Shown here piece after piece: positions 1 to 7,272 of a stretch of DNA of 54,970 bases. The notes beneath the pieces are model-generated. The model had not been told where the DNA came from and did not search any database. It saw only the letters and a list, made by a program, of their open reading frames with translations. The DNA lies in assembly GCA_934086935.1 (NCBI GenBank), contig CAKOIQ010000007.1:1-54970 (forward strand), read 5' to 3'. The position numbers and the translations under genes were made by a program. Positions within the stretch are counted from its first letter, which is position 1. Every line of letters begins with the position of its first letter. The DNA is from an uncultured Bacilli bacterium. GTDB taxonomy: Bacteria; Bacillota_I; Bacilli_A; RF39; UBA660.

Positions 1-30
1 ATAAACGGTAATTTAATTTAGGGCTTATTT

Positions 31-75
31 TTCATACCCGGCAGGTCGGGAGTTCAAATCTCTCCGCCGCTACCA
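31..75 (+). other. 3' half of tRNA-Met(CAT), probable attachment-site remnant
   Basis: From the anticodon loop onward this reads as the 3' part of an elongator tRNA-Met: loop TTCATAC with CAT at 33-35, variable region AGGTC, a T arm of GGGAG/CTCTC around TTCAAAT, acceptor strand CGCCGCT, discriminator A and encoded CCA. It resembles the Bacillus tRNA-Met 3' half closely. The bases at 1-30 do not form a D arm, an anticodon 5' strand or an acceptor 5' strand, so the gene is not intact here. A break exactly at the anticodon loop is typical of tyrosine-recombinase crossover in a tRNA. I infer the right-hand attachment site of an element lying left of the window. Confidence 0.72.
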
Positions 76-80
76 ATTTG

Positions 81-117
81 AATATAAAGCGACTTTTTAA
101 AAGTCGCTTTTATATTG
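81..117. terminator. Rho-independent terminator after the tRNA fragment
   Basis: A long inverted repeat (AATATAAAGCGACTT against AAGTCGCTTTTATATT, one bulge) with A- and T-rich flanks. It can act in both directions and probably was the original tRNA terminator. Confidence 0.75.
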
Positions 118-167
118 TTATAGAAAATTTAATGAAAATATTGTAAAAACAATTGGTTTGAAATCGA

Positions 168-196
168 TTGTTTTTTAATTGTGGTTATGATAAAAT
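168..196 (+). promoter_or_regulatory. Sigma-A-type promoter for the surface protein gene
   Basis: TTGTTT, 17-base spacer, TAAAAT, upstream of the SD AGGATGG and the ATG at 220. An imperfect inverted repeat (AAAAACAAT at 144-152 with ATTGTTTTT at 166-174) overlaps the -35 and could be an operator. Confidence 0.5.
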
Positions 197-219
197 ATTT
201 AAAGAATAGGATGGGTTAA

Positions 220-1632
220 ATGAAAAAGATTAAATTATTTTTATTTGGATTAATGATTTCACTTCCTTTTAAGGTTAATGCAGCATTAGCACTGAGATGC
301 GCACCTGATAATGTAGAATCTGGTAGTGATATTAATTGTATTTTATATGCTCCTAGTAGTTGCTATTCTTTTGAAGGGACTTTAGCTTTACCAGAGGGAT
401 TAAGTGTTGGAACGATTACTCCATATAAAAGCTTTAAGGCTTTAGGTAGTGGGACTAATTTATCTTTTTCAGGACCTGGTAATAATTCTTATGAAAAAAT
501 TGCTTTAATTACGATTAAAACTCCAATTCTTAATAGTGATGCTAATTTTGAAATTAAAATTAAAGGTATAAAATTTAAATATTTAAGTACAGATAAAGAT
601 TTTAGTACGATTGAAGATTTAAATAGTATTGTTAAGTTAAAAGCTAAAACTAGTACAACTACAACAACTACAACTTTGCCACCAACTACGAAAAAAATTA
701 ATTATATTTTAACATTAGATGCTAACGGTGGTGATTTAGAAACTCAAACTGTTTCATGTACTCCAACCGGGGGAACTTGTGATGTTGATTTAAGTAGTGT
801 TAATATGCCAATAAAAGATAAATATATTTTTAGAGGTTGGGATAAAGATAAAGATTGTACAAACGGTACAACTGCTCTTGTTAGTTTAACTGGAGATTTA
901 ACTTATTATGCTTGTTGGACTGGAGAAAAAACAGTAGATAAAACCATTACTTTAGATTCATTGACATTTAAGAATATTGAATTTGCTTTTAATAAAGATG
1001 TTTTTGAGTATATTTTAAATGTTAATGAAGATGTAAATAAATTAGATGTGGAAGTTTTAGCAAGCGGAGATATTAAAGTAGATGTTAGTGGTAATGATAA
1101 TTTAAAAGCAGGAACTAATATTATTCTTATAACTTTAACTAAGGGTAATAGTTATAATATTTATAAAATTAATGTAATTAAGAATGATTCTTCAGGTAAG
1201 AATGTTGGAGATAAAACCCTTAATTCTTTAAATATTAAAGGATATAATCTTAAATTTGATAGTAAAGTTTTTGAATATACTTTGAAGGTTGATAAGGAAA
1301 CTTCAGTTTTAGATATTACTCCAACTTTAACTAATGGAAATTATACTTATGAGATTATTGGTAATAGTAATTTACAAAATGGTAGTGTTGTTAAAATTGT
1401 AATTACTGATTTAAATCATGAAACTAATACTTATTCTATTAAGATTGATAAAACTAATATTTTTGAAGATTATAAGATTTATTTTATTGGTTTAGGAATA
1501 CTTATTCTTTGTTTAATTATTTACTTTATTATTAGAACTAATATTAAGAAAAATAAAAGTAATGATTCTACTAAAAATAAATCTGAAGAAAAAGATAATA
1601 AAACTGAAAAAATTGAGGTATTAAATGTGTAA
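220..1632 (+). CDS. Modular cell-surface protein, signal peptide and C-terminal membrane anchor
   Basis: The 470-residue product starts with a signal peptide (residues 1-21, cleavage near VNA-A). A cohesin-like beta domain follows to about residue 140, then a Thr/Pro linker. Next is an InlB B-repeat-like module (about 160-235, ending YYACWT) and two cadherin-like beta-sandwich repeats (about 243-325 and 332-412). The end is one membrane helix near residues 420-440 and a Lys-rich tail, with no LPXTG motif. It is probably displayed outside the membrane and anchored by the helix. Domain calls come from sequence pattern; ligand and function are unknown. It has its own promoter and terminator. Confidence 0.72.
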   Translation: MKKIKLFLFGLMISLPFKVNAALALRCAPDNVESGSDINCILYAPSSCYSFEGTLALPEGLSVGTITPYKSFKALGSGTNLSFSGPGNNSYEKIALITIKTPILNSDANFEIKIKGIKFKYLSTDKDFSTIEDLNSIVKLKAKTSTTTTTTTLPPTTKKINYILTLDANGGDLETQTVSCTPTGGTCDVDLSSVNMPIKDKYIFRGWDKDKDCTNGTTALVSLTGDLTYYACWTGEKTVDKTITLDSLTFKNIEFAFNKDVFEYILNVNEDVNKLDVEVLASGDIKVDVSGNDNLKAGTNIILITLTKGNSYNIYKINVIKNDSSGKNVGDKTLNSLNIKGYNLKFDSKVFEYTLKVDKETSVLDITPTLTNGNYTYEIIGNSNLQNGSVVKIVITDLNHETNTYSIKIDKTNIFEDYKIYFIGLGILILCLIIYFIIRTNIKKNKSNDSTKNKSEEKDNKTEKIEVLNV

Positions 1633-1660
1633 ACTCTAGTCAATGATTAGAGTTTTTTTA
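1632..1660 (+). terminator. Rho-independent terminator
   Basis: AACTCTA/TAGAGTT stem with a nine-base loop and a run of seven T, directly after the surface-protein stop codon. Confidence 0.8.
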
Positions 1661-1669
1661 TACCTTTTA

Positions 1670-1678
1670 TGATACAAT
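1670..1678 (+). promoter_or_regulatory. Extended -10 promoter for the recombinase operon
   Basis: TGATACAAT is an extended -10 (TGn plus TACAAT) 17 bases before the ATG at 1695. No convincing -35 is visible, since the T-run of the previous terminator lies there. Confidence 0.4.
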
Positions 1679-1694
1679 AGTAACGTGGGGTAGT

Positions 1695-2582
1695 ATGAAG
1701 AATATAATATATGAATTTTTAGATTATATTTTATTGGAACGGAAGTATTCTGATTATACAGAAACTAATTATGAGCTTGATTTGTTTAAATACGAAGAAT
1801 ATTTAAATGAACATAAGATTAATTATTTAAAAGTTAATTATAATAATATAAGTGATTTTATTATTTTTCTTAAAAAAGGTGGTTATAAAAGCACATCTAT
1901 TAATAGAATATTAAGTACTTTACGAAGTTTTTATAAGTATTTAGAAAAGAATAATAAAATAGTTAATAATCCTTTTACAATGGTTAGTAGTTTAAAAACA
2001 GAAAAGAGATTACCTAATTATTTTAAGTATGATGAGTTTAACAAGATGATTGATACTTTAGATGATAGTACTTTGGGAATAAGAAATAGAGTTATACTGG
2101 AAATGTTACTAGCAACTGGTCTTAGAGTTAGTGAACTAGCTAATATAAAACTTAATGATATTGATTATTTAAATCATGAAATTAAAGTGTTGGGTAAAGG
2201 TAGTAAAGAGAGAATTGTGTATTATGGTTCTTATGCGGCAGATAGTTTAAATAATTATTTAAATAATTCAAGAAATGTTTTACTTGATGGGAAAAGCTCA
2301 GATTATTTGTTTATTAATAATAATGGTGGGAATTTAACTACAAGAGGAATAAGATTAATTATTGATAATATTGTTAAAAAAGCATCGATAAGTTCTAAAG
2401 TTTCTCCTCATACGTTTAGGCATACATTTGCAACAATGCTGCTTAATGAAGGCTGTGATATTAAAAGTGTTCAAGAATTACTTGGACATAGTAGTTTAAG
2501 CACAACGGGAATATATACACATTTAACTAATGAAGAAGTTAGGAGAGCATATTTAAATGCTCATCCTAGAGCAAAGGAGTAG
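1695..2582 (+). CDS. XerC/XerD-type tyrosine recombinase
   Basis: A 295-residue site-specific recombinase with the usual Xer length. The N-terminal SAM-like core-binding domain covers residues 1-90. The catalytic domain has the Arg in TGLRVSEL, the His/Arg box HTFRHTFATMLL, the second His in LLGHSSLSTT and the Tyr in GIYTHL. It likely resolves chromosome dimers at dif; VQELLGH is XerC-like, but the sequence alone does not decide between XerC and XerD. The tRNA fragment 1.6 kb upstream makes an integrase worth considering. However, the protein has no phage-type arm-binding domain and sits with housekeeping genes. The stop is followed at once by the next gene. Confidence 0.85.
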   Translation: MKNIIYEFLDYILLERKYSDYTETNYELDLFKYEEYLNEHKINYLKVNYNNISDFIIFLKKGGYKSTSINRILSTLRSFYKYLEKNNKIVNNPFTMVSSLKTEKRLPNYFKYDEFNKMIDTLDDSTLGIRNRVILEMLLATGLRVSELANIKLNDIDYLNHEIKVLGKGSKERIVYYGSYAADSLNNYLNNSRNVLLDGKSSDYLFINNNGGNLTTRGIRLIIDNIVKKASISSKVSPHTFRHTFATMLLNEGCDIKSVQELLGHSSLSTTGIYTHLTNEEVRRAYLNAHPRAKE

Positions 2583-2584
2583 TT

Positions 2585-3265
2585 ATGGTAGATAAAGAAG
2601 AAAAATATTTAGCGGCGGTTTTTGGTGTTGTTATTTTCATTATTTTACTGATTATATTACTTGCTTTAATTAATACTTCTACGGCTTTTAGTCATGTTAA
2701 TTTTGATGTACCACCAAGTACGATTACCACTAAGAAAGTAGAACAAATTTTAAATAATGATGATAAAATCAAATATAATAAAGATTTAGCTAATAATAAT
2801 TTTTTATTAGCAATTAATAATTTGATAAAAAATAAAAATAGTTTTAATGGTAGTAATTTATTTGATAGTGATAAAGATAAATTTATTTTTGCTTATACTT
2901 ATTTTAAAAATAAGGAACAGGTAGAAAAGATTGATGACATATTAATTCAAAATTATGTTATGCGAATTTTTAGAACCAAATTAGATGGTACACAAATAAG
3001 TGCTTATTATAGTGACAATGGTTACTATTATGAGATAGATAATAACATTCAATATATTTTAAAAGTTGCTGATGTTAGAGTAAATGGTGACTATACTTAT
3101 ATTGATGTGGATGTATTAGAATATAGTGAAGAGTTAAATGATTATACCATTACAACTTATTCTGATAGTTCAGTTATTAAGACGGGTGTTATTAAAGCCC
3201 AAAATATAGAGGGAAGTCTCTATTTAAATTCATTTGCATTACTAGATAGGGAGGATGAAAGATAA
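2585..3265 (+). CDS. Membrane-anchored protein of unknown function
   Basis: A 226-residue protein with one N-terminal membrane helix (about residues 9-30) and a Lys/Asn/Asp-rich extracytoplasmic part. Repeated aromatic beta-type patterns occur near residues 140-185. I do not recognise a family. Its SD (AAGGAG) lies inside the end of the recombinase gene and its stop overlaps the next start (TAATG), so it is translationally coupled to both. This places it in an operon with the recombinase and ppdK, without showing a shared role. Confidence 0.6.
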   Translation: MVDKEEKYLAAVFGVVIFIILLIILLALINTSTAFSHVNFDVPPSTITTKKVEQILNNDDKIKYNKDLANNNFLLAINNLIKNKNSFNGSNLFDSDKDKFIFAYTYFKNKEQVEKIDDILIQNYVMRIFRTKLDGTQISAYYSDNGYYYEIDNNIQYILKVADVRVNGDYTYIDVDVLEYSEELNDYTITTYSDSSVIKTGVIKAQNIEGSLYLNSFALLDREDER

Positions 3266-5904
3266 TGACAAAGTTTGTTTATTTATTTAATGAAGGAAAT
3301 GCAGAAATGAGAAATCTTTTAGGTGGTAAGGGAGCTAATTTAGCAGAAATGACTAATTTAGGTTTACCAATTCCTCAAGGATTTACAGTAACAACTGAAG
3401 CTTGTACTGATTATTATAATTCTGGTAAGAAAATTACTGATGAAATTAAAGATCAAATTTTTGAAGCTTTAAGAAAATTAGAAGAAAAACAAGGTAAGAA
3501 GTTTGGCGATGAAAATGATCCTTTATTAGTATCTGTAAGAAGTGGCGCTAGAGCATCTATGCCTGGTATGATGGATACTATATTAAATTTAGGTTTAAAT
3601 GATATTAGTGTTGAAGGATTTGCTAAAAAAACTTGTAATCCTAGATTTGCTTATGATTCTTATCGTAGATTTATTCAAATGTATTCTGATGTTGTTATGG
3701 AAGTTAATAAATCTTTTTTTGAAAAGATTATTGATGAATTAAAACATGAAAAAGGTATTAAGTTTGATAATGAACTTACAACAGAAGATTTACAAGAATT
3801 AGTTAAAAGATTTAAAAAAGTTTATAGTGACCATATGAATGGTGAGGAATTCCCACAAGATGTTAATGAACAATTAATGGGTGCAGTTAAGGCTGTATTT
3901 AGATCTTGGGATAATCCTAGAGCTATTGTTTATAGAAGAATGAATGATATTCCTGGTGACTGGGGTACTGCTGTTAATATTCAAGCTATGGTATTTGGTA
4001 ATATGGGTGATACTTCAGGAACTGGTGTAGCATTTACAAGAAATCCATCTACTGGAGAAAAAGGTATATATGGTGAATATTTAATTAACGCTCAAGGTGA
4101 GGATGTTGTTGCTGGAGTTAGAACTCCTCAACCTATTACTAAACTTGCAGAAGATTTACCTGAATGTTATAAAGAATTTATTGAAATAGCTCAAAGATTA
4201 GAAAATCATTATAGAGACATGCAAGATATGGAATTTACTATTCAAGAAGGTAAGTTATATTTCTTACAAACTAGAAATGGTAAAAGAACTGCTCCTGCAG
4301 CTATTAAAATTGCTTGTGATTTAGTTGATGAAGGAATGATTACTCCTGAAGAAGCAGTTTTAAGAATTGAGGCTAAGAGTTTAGATCAATTATTACATCC
4401 AATGTTTGATCAAGAAGCTTTAGCGCAAGGTGAAGTTATTGGTGAAGCTCTTCCAGCATCTCCAGGTGCGGCAGCTGGTAGAGTTTATTTTACAGCTGAA
4501 GATGCTAAAAAAGCTGGTAAAGGTGGCAAGGGTGAAAGAGTTATTCTTGTTAGATTAGAAACTACTCCAGAAGATATTGAAGGGATGGTTGCTTCACAAG
4601 GTGTTTTAACTGTTCGTGGTGGTATGACTAGCCATGCAGCAGTAGTTGCACGTGGTATGGGAACTTGTTGTGTTTCTGGATGTGGTGAAATTGCAATAGA
4701 TGAACATGCTAAAGTATTTACATTACATGGTGAAACTTTCCATGAAGGAGATTACATTTCTTTAGATGGATCAACTGGTAAAATATATAAAGGTGATATT
4801 AAAACAGTTGATGCTTCTGTAAGTGGAGATTTTGGAAGAATTATGGCTTGGGCTGATGAGTATCGTAAGTTAGGTGTTAGAACTAATGCTGATAATCCTA
4901 GAGACACTAAGAAAGCAATTGAACTTGGTGCTGAAGGTATTGGTTTATGTAGAACTGAGCATATGTTCTTTGAGGAAGAAAGAATTCCTAAAATTAGAAG
5001 AATGATTTTAGCTGATACATTAGAAGAAAGAGAAAAAGCTTTAAATGAATTAATTCCTTTCCAAAAAGGTGATTTTGAACAAATGTATAGAGAACTTAAT
5101 GGTTTACCTATGACTGTTAGATATTTAGATCCTCCTCTACATGAGTTCTTACCAACTGAAGAAAATGATATTATTAATTTAGCTAAAGAGATGAATGTTA
5201 CTCCAGAAAGATTACATCAAAAGATTAGTGAATTACATGAATTTAATCCAATGATGGGTCATAGAGGTTGTCGTTTAGCAGTTACTTATCCAGAAATTGC
5301 AAAGATGCAAACTAGAGCTTTAATTGAGGCGGCAATTGAAGTTTCACGTGAACTTGATATTAATATTACTCCTGAAATTATGATCCCTTTAGTTGGAGAA
5401 GCTAAAGAATTAAAGTTTGTTAAGGATGTTGTTATTGAAACTGCTGAAAAAGTTAAATCTGAAATGGGTAGTGATATTAGTTATCATATTGGTACTATGA
5501 TTGAAATTCCTAGAGCTGCTCTTTTAGCAGACGAAATTGCTAAAGAAGCTGAATTCTTCTCATTCGGTACTAATGATTTAACACAAATGACGTTTGGATT
5601 CTCTAGAGATGATGCTGGTAAATTCTTACCATCATATTATGAAAATAAAATTTATGAATTTGATCCATTTGCTAAGTTAGATCAAAATGGTGTTGGTAAA
5701 TTAGTAGCAATGGCTGCCAAACTTGGTAGAGAAACTAGACCGGATATTAAACTTGGTATTTGTGGTGAACATGGTGGAGAACCATCAAGTGTTGAATTTT
5801 GCCATAGAGTAGGACTTAATTATGTTTCATGCTCTCCATATAGAGTTCCAATTGCTAAATTAGCTGCTGCACAAGCTGCTATCAAGTCAGGAACGCAAAA
5901 GTAG
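3265..5904 (+). CDS. ppdK: Pyruvate, phosphate dikinase
   Basis: The 879-residue cytoplasmic enzyme interconverts pyruvate + ATP + Pi and PEP + AMP + PPi. The N-terminal ATP-grasp domain begins GGKGANLAEM. The swivelling domain has the phosphorylated His in GGMTSHAAVVARG (His457), and the preceding Thr455 is the residue targeted by the PPDK regulatory kinase in other species. The C-terminal PEP/pyruvate barrel has GLCRTEHMFF, SFGTNDLTQM and LGICGEHGGEP with the catalytic Cys833. Length is normal for the family. Reversible PPDK is typical of PPi-linked glycolysis in anaerobes. The ATG at 3265 overlaps the previous stop and has the SD GGGAGG. Confidence 0.97.
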   Translation: MTKFVYLFNEGNAEMRNLLGGKGANLAEMTNLGLPIPQGFTVTTEACTDYYNSGKKITDEIKDQIFEALRKLEEKQGKKFGDENDPLLVSVRSGARASMPGMMDTILNLGLNDISVEGFAKKTCNPRFAYDSYRRFIQMYSDVVMEVNKSFFEKIIDELKHEKGIKFDNELTTEDLQELVKRFKKVYSDHMNGEEFPQDVNEQLMGAVKAVFRSWDNPRAIVYRRMNDIPGDWGTAVNIQAMVFGNMGDTSGTGVAFTRNPSTGEKGIYGEYLINAQGEDVVAGVRTPQPITKLAEDLPECYKEFIEIAQRLENHYRDMQDMEFTIQEGKLYFLQTRNGKRTAPAAIKIACDLVDEGMITPEEAVLRIEAKSLDQLLHPMFDQEALAQGEVIGEALPASPGAAAGRVYFTAEDAKKAGKGGKGERVILVRLETTPEDIEGMVASQGVLTVRGGMTSHAAVVARGMGTCCVSGCGEIAIDEHAKVFTLHGETFHEGDYISLDGSTGKIYKGDIKTVDASVSGDFGRIMAWADEYRKLGVRTNADNPRDTKKAIELGAEGIGLCRTEHMFFEEERIPKIRRMILADTLEEREKALNELIPFQKGDFEQMYRELNGLPMTVRYLDPPLHEFLPTEENDIINLAKEMNVTPERLHQKISELHEFNPMMGHRGCRLAVTYPEIAKMQTRALIEAAIEVSRELDINITPEIMIPLVGEAKELKFVKDVVIETAEKVKSEMGSDISYHIGTMIEIPRAALLADEIAKEAEFFSFGTNDLTQMTFGFSRDDAGKFLPSYYENKIYEFDPFAKLDQNGVGKLVAMAAKLGRETRPDIKLGICGEHGGEPSSVEFCHRVGLNYVSCSPYRVPIAKLAAAQAAIKSGTQK

Positions 5905-6042
5905 AGAAAAGATCAAAAGTGTTTTTAAGCCGTATAATCATTACGAATGACGATATTATAAGGTATAGAAATGATATACCTGAATGTAAAAATATAGTCA
6001 TTAGAAAACCACTTATTCTTGATGTTTATATATAATTTTAAG

Positions 6043-6080
6043 ACTGAGATGACTTTTATGTCACAAATCTCAGTTTTTTT
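6043..6080 (+). terminator. Rho-independent terminator after ppdK
   Basis: ACTGAGATGAC pairs with GTC-ACAA-ATCTCAGT and is followed by eight T. The preceding 5905-6040 holds two small inverted repeats (TCATT/AATGA; GGTATA/TATACC at 5962-5980) and a reading frame without a clear start; I see no gene there. Confidence 0.75.
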
Positions 6081-6138
6081 TGCATCTAAAGTAGATAAAA
6101 TATAATTATCTGTTAAAAATCTAAATAGGAGGGTAATT

Positions 6139-6363
6139 ATGAATAATAAAACTTTGATATTAAGACCAATGATGAAAATATCTGATATGGTTTCCTACTT
6201 GAAAAATAAAAACATTAAATTTGAATGTTGTTCAGAACAGGATGCCGAAATATATTTAAAAGAAAACAATAACTATTATAATGTAACATCATATAAAAAT
6301 AATTTTGTTAAATATCAATGTGGTTAGCTTAAAGGAAAATATTTAGATAATAATAAAAAAGAT
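6139..6363 (+). pseudogene. Abi_2-type abortive-infection protein, N-terminal remnant
   Basis: The first 62 codons (6139-6327, SD AGGAGG) match the N-terminal pattern of Abi_2/AbiD-AbiF proteins. The cues are an Arg-rich opening, a helix ending in L-K-N-K-N-I, then NNYYNVTSYKNNFVKY. Those proteins continue with a Gly-Lys-Tyr segment. Here an in-frame TAG is followed by LKGKYLD in the same frame, then the Abi sequence stops. Intact family members are roughly 300 residues. The remainder is lost and the frame runs directly into a fragment of a different gene. Confidence 0.6.
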
Positions 6364-6773
6364 AGAACTGAGCATTACAAGAAACAAAGAATTGGAATGC
6401 AGGGTATTACTGGCATTAATGAAAAATATAGACTAAAAATGGCGTTTATACCTGAAAATAGTTTTTGTGCTACTTCTGTCAATTATTTAATACCAAGTGA
6501 AAAAGATATTTATTTTCTTATCGGCTTTTTAAATTCAAAATTAATAAATTGGTATTTTAAAAAGATGAGCACAAATAGTAATGTTAATGGATATGAAATA
6601 GATGAATTACCTGTAAAAAACATTTCTGAATCAGATAAAAAAATGATTGCTAACTGTGCTAAAACAATTGTTGATAACGATGATAAGGAATAGATTTTAT
6701 AGATAAGTTATTATATAAAGTATATAATTTATCGAACGAAAAAATACAGATAATTGAAGACACATATAAATAA
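6364..6773 (+). pseudogene. C-terminal remnant of a restriction-modification methylase (TaqI-C type specificity domain)
   Basis: The frame of the upstream Abi remnant continues with KKQRIGMQGITGINEK, a sensor motif and IGFLNSKLINWYFKK, then YEIDELPVKNIS. This is the layout of the C-terminal target-recognition domain of Eco57I/type IIG enzymes. After the stop at 6691-6693 a second frame (6699-6773) gives IDKLLYKVYNLSNEKIQIIE, the usual last helices of these proteins, so one frameshift separates them. The methylase motor is gone. A 98-codon open piece at 6397-6693 is part of this remnant and should not be called a gene. Confidence 0.6.
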
Positions 6774-6794
6774 TTAATTTCAATCGTGTGATGA

Positions 6795-6820
6795 AAGAAG
6801 TAGAAATACTTCTTTTTCTT
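6795..6820 (+). terminator. Rho-independent terminator after the restriction remnant
   Basis: AAGAAGTA and TACTTCTT form a perfect 8-bp stem closed by a GAAA tetraloop, followed by a T-rich tail. Confidence 0.75.
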
Positions 6821-6847
6821 ATGAAAAAAATTGTACCATAAGCTATT

Positions 6848-7121
6848 TTAAAAAATGTTAATTTATTTGTAGAGGTTATGAAGTTAAAAATTAATGTAAA
6901 AAAAGAATATTAAGATATAGTTTTATCAGTACTAATCGATAGAAAACGCGAATCATTTGATTATGTAAAAATCAATCAATGAATTGTATAATAAAAAAGA
7001 AATAGAAAAAATTGTTTATTCTTATAAAACTAATGATAGAGAAGTTTATATGAAATGTATAGATACAAGTTATAAATATGAAGGAAATAGTACCTATACA
7101 ATGAATGAGTTAGATAAATAA
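6848..7121 (+). pseudogene. Unrecognised decayed gene (one stop, one frameshift)
   Basis: This lies in the 576-base stretch 6694-7269 without an intact gene. From ATG 6878 the frame reads MKLKINVKKEY, a TAA at 6911, then DIVLSVLIDRKRESFDYVK. A 5-A run at 6967-6971 shifts the frame, and from 6969 it continues SINELYNKKEIEKIVYSY... to MNELDK and TAA at 7119. Removing one A and the stop restores a continuous protein of about 80 residues. I do not recognise the family. It sits next to two other gene fragments, so this is probably part of the same degraded island. Confidence 0.45.
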
Positions 7122-7272
7122 AGGTCATGTAAGATGGCTTTTTATTTTGAATATAATATATGATGTTATTTCTTTTGTTGACTATATAACTAGTAGAAAA
7201 TATCAATATTTTTTAGTTGATTTTTGAATTCTATAATAATATACTTAAGTAGAGTGGAAAGGTAGGTTTTTG

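Noticed and set aside
1..75. Group I intron in tRNA-Met as the reason for the missing 5' half
   Set aside because: No intron core is seen, and the bases before the loop do not pair with the anticodon stem; integration at the anticodon loop explains the break better.
1695..2582. Integrase of the element that used the tRNA-Met site
   Set aside because: Length and motifs are of chromosomal XerC/XerD type, it lacks an arm-binding domain, and it lies on the chromosome side of the tRNA fragment in an operon with ppdK.
5911..6033. Open frame after ppdK (about 40 codons)
   Set aside because: No SD, no clear start and no recognisable family; could be a remnant but the evidence is too thin.
6397..6693. 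98-codon ORF as a stand-alone gene
   Set aside because: It is the interior of a restriction-methylase specificity domain cut off at both ends; the same frame continues upstream and its tail is frameshifted.
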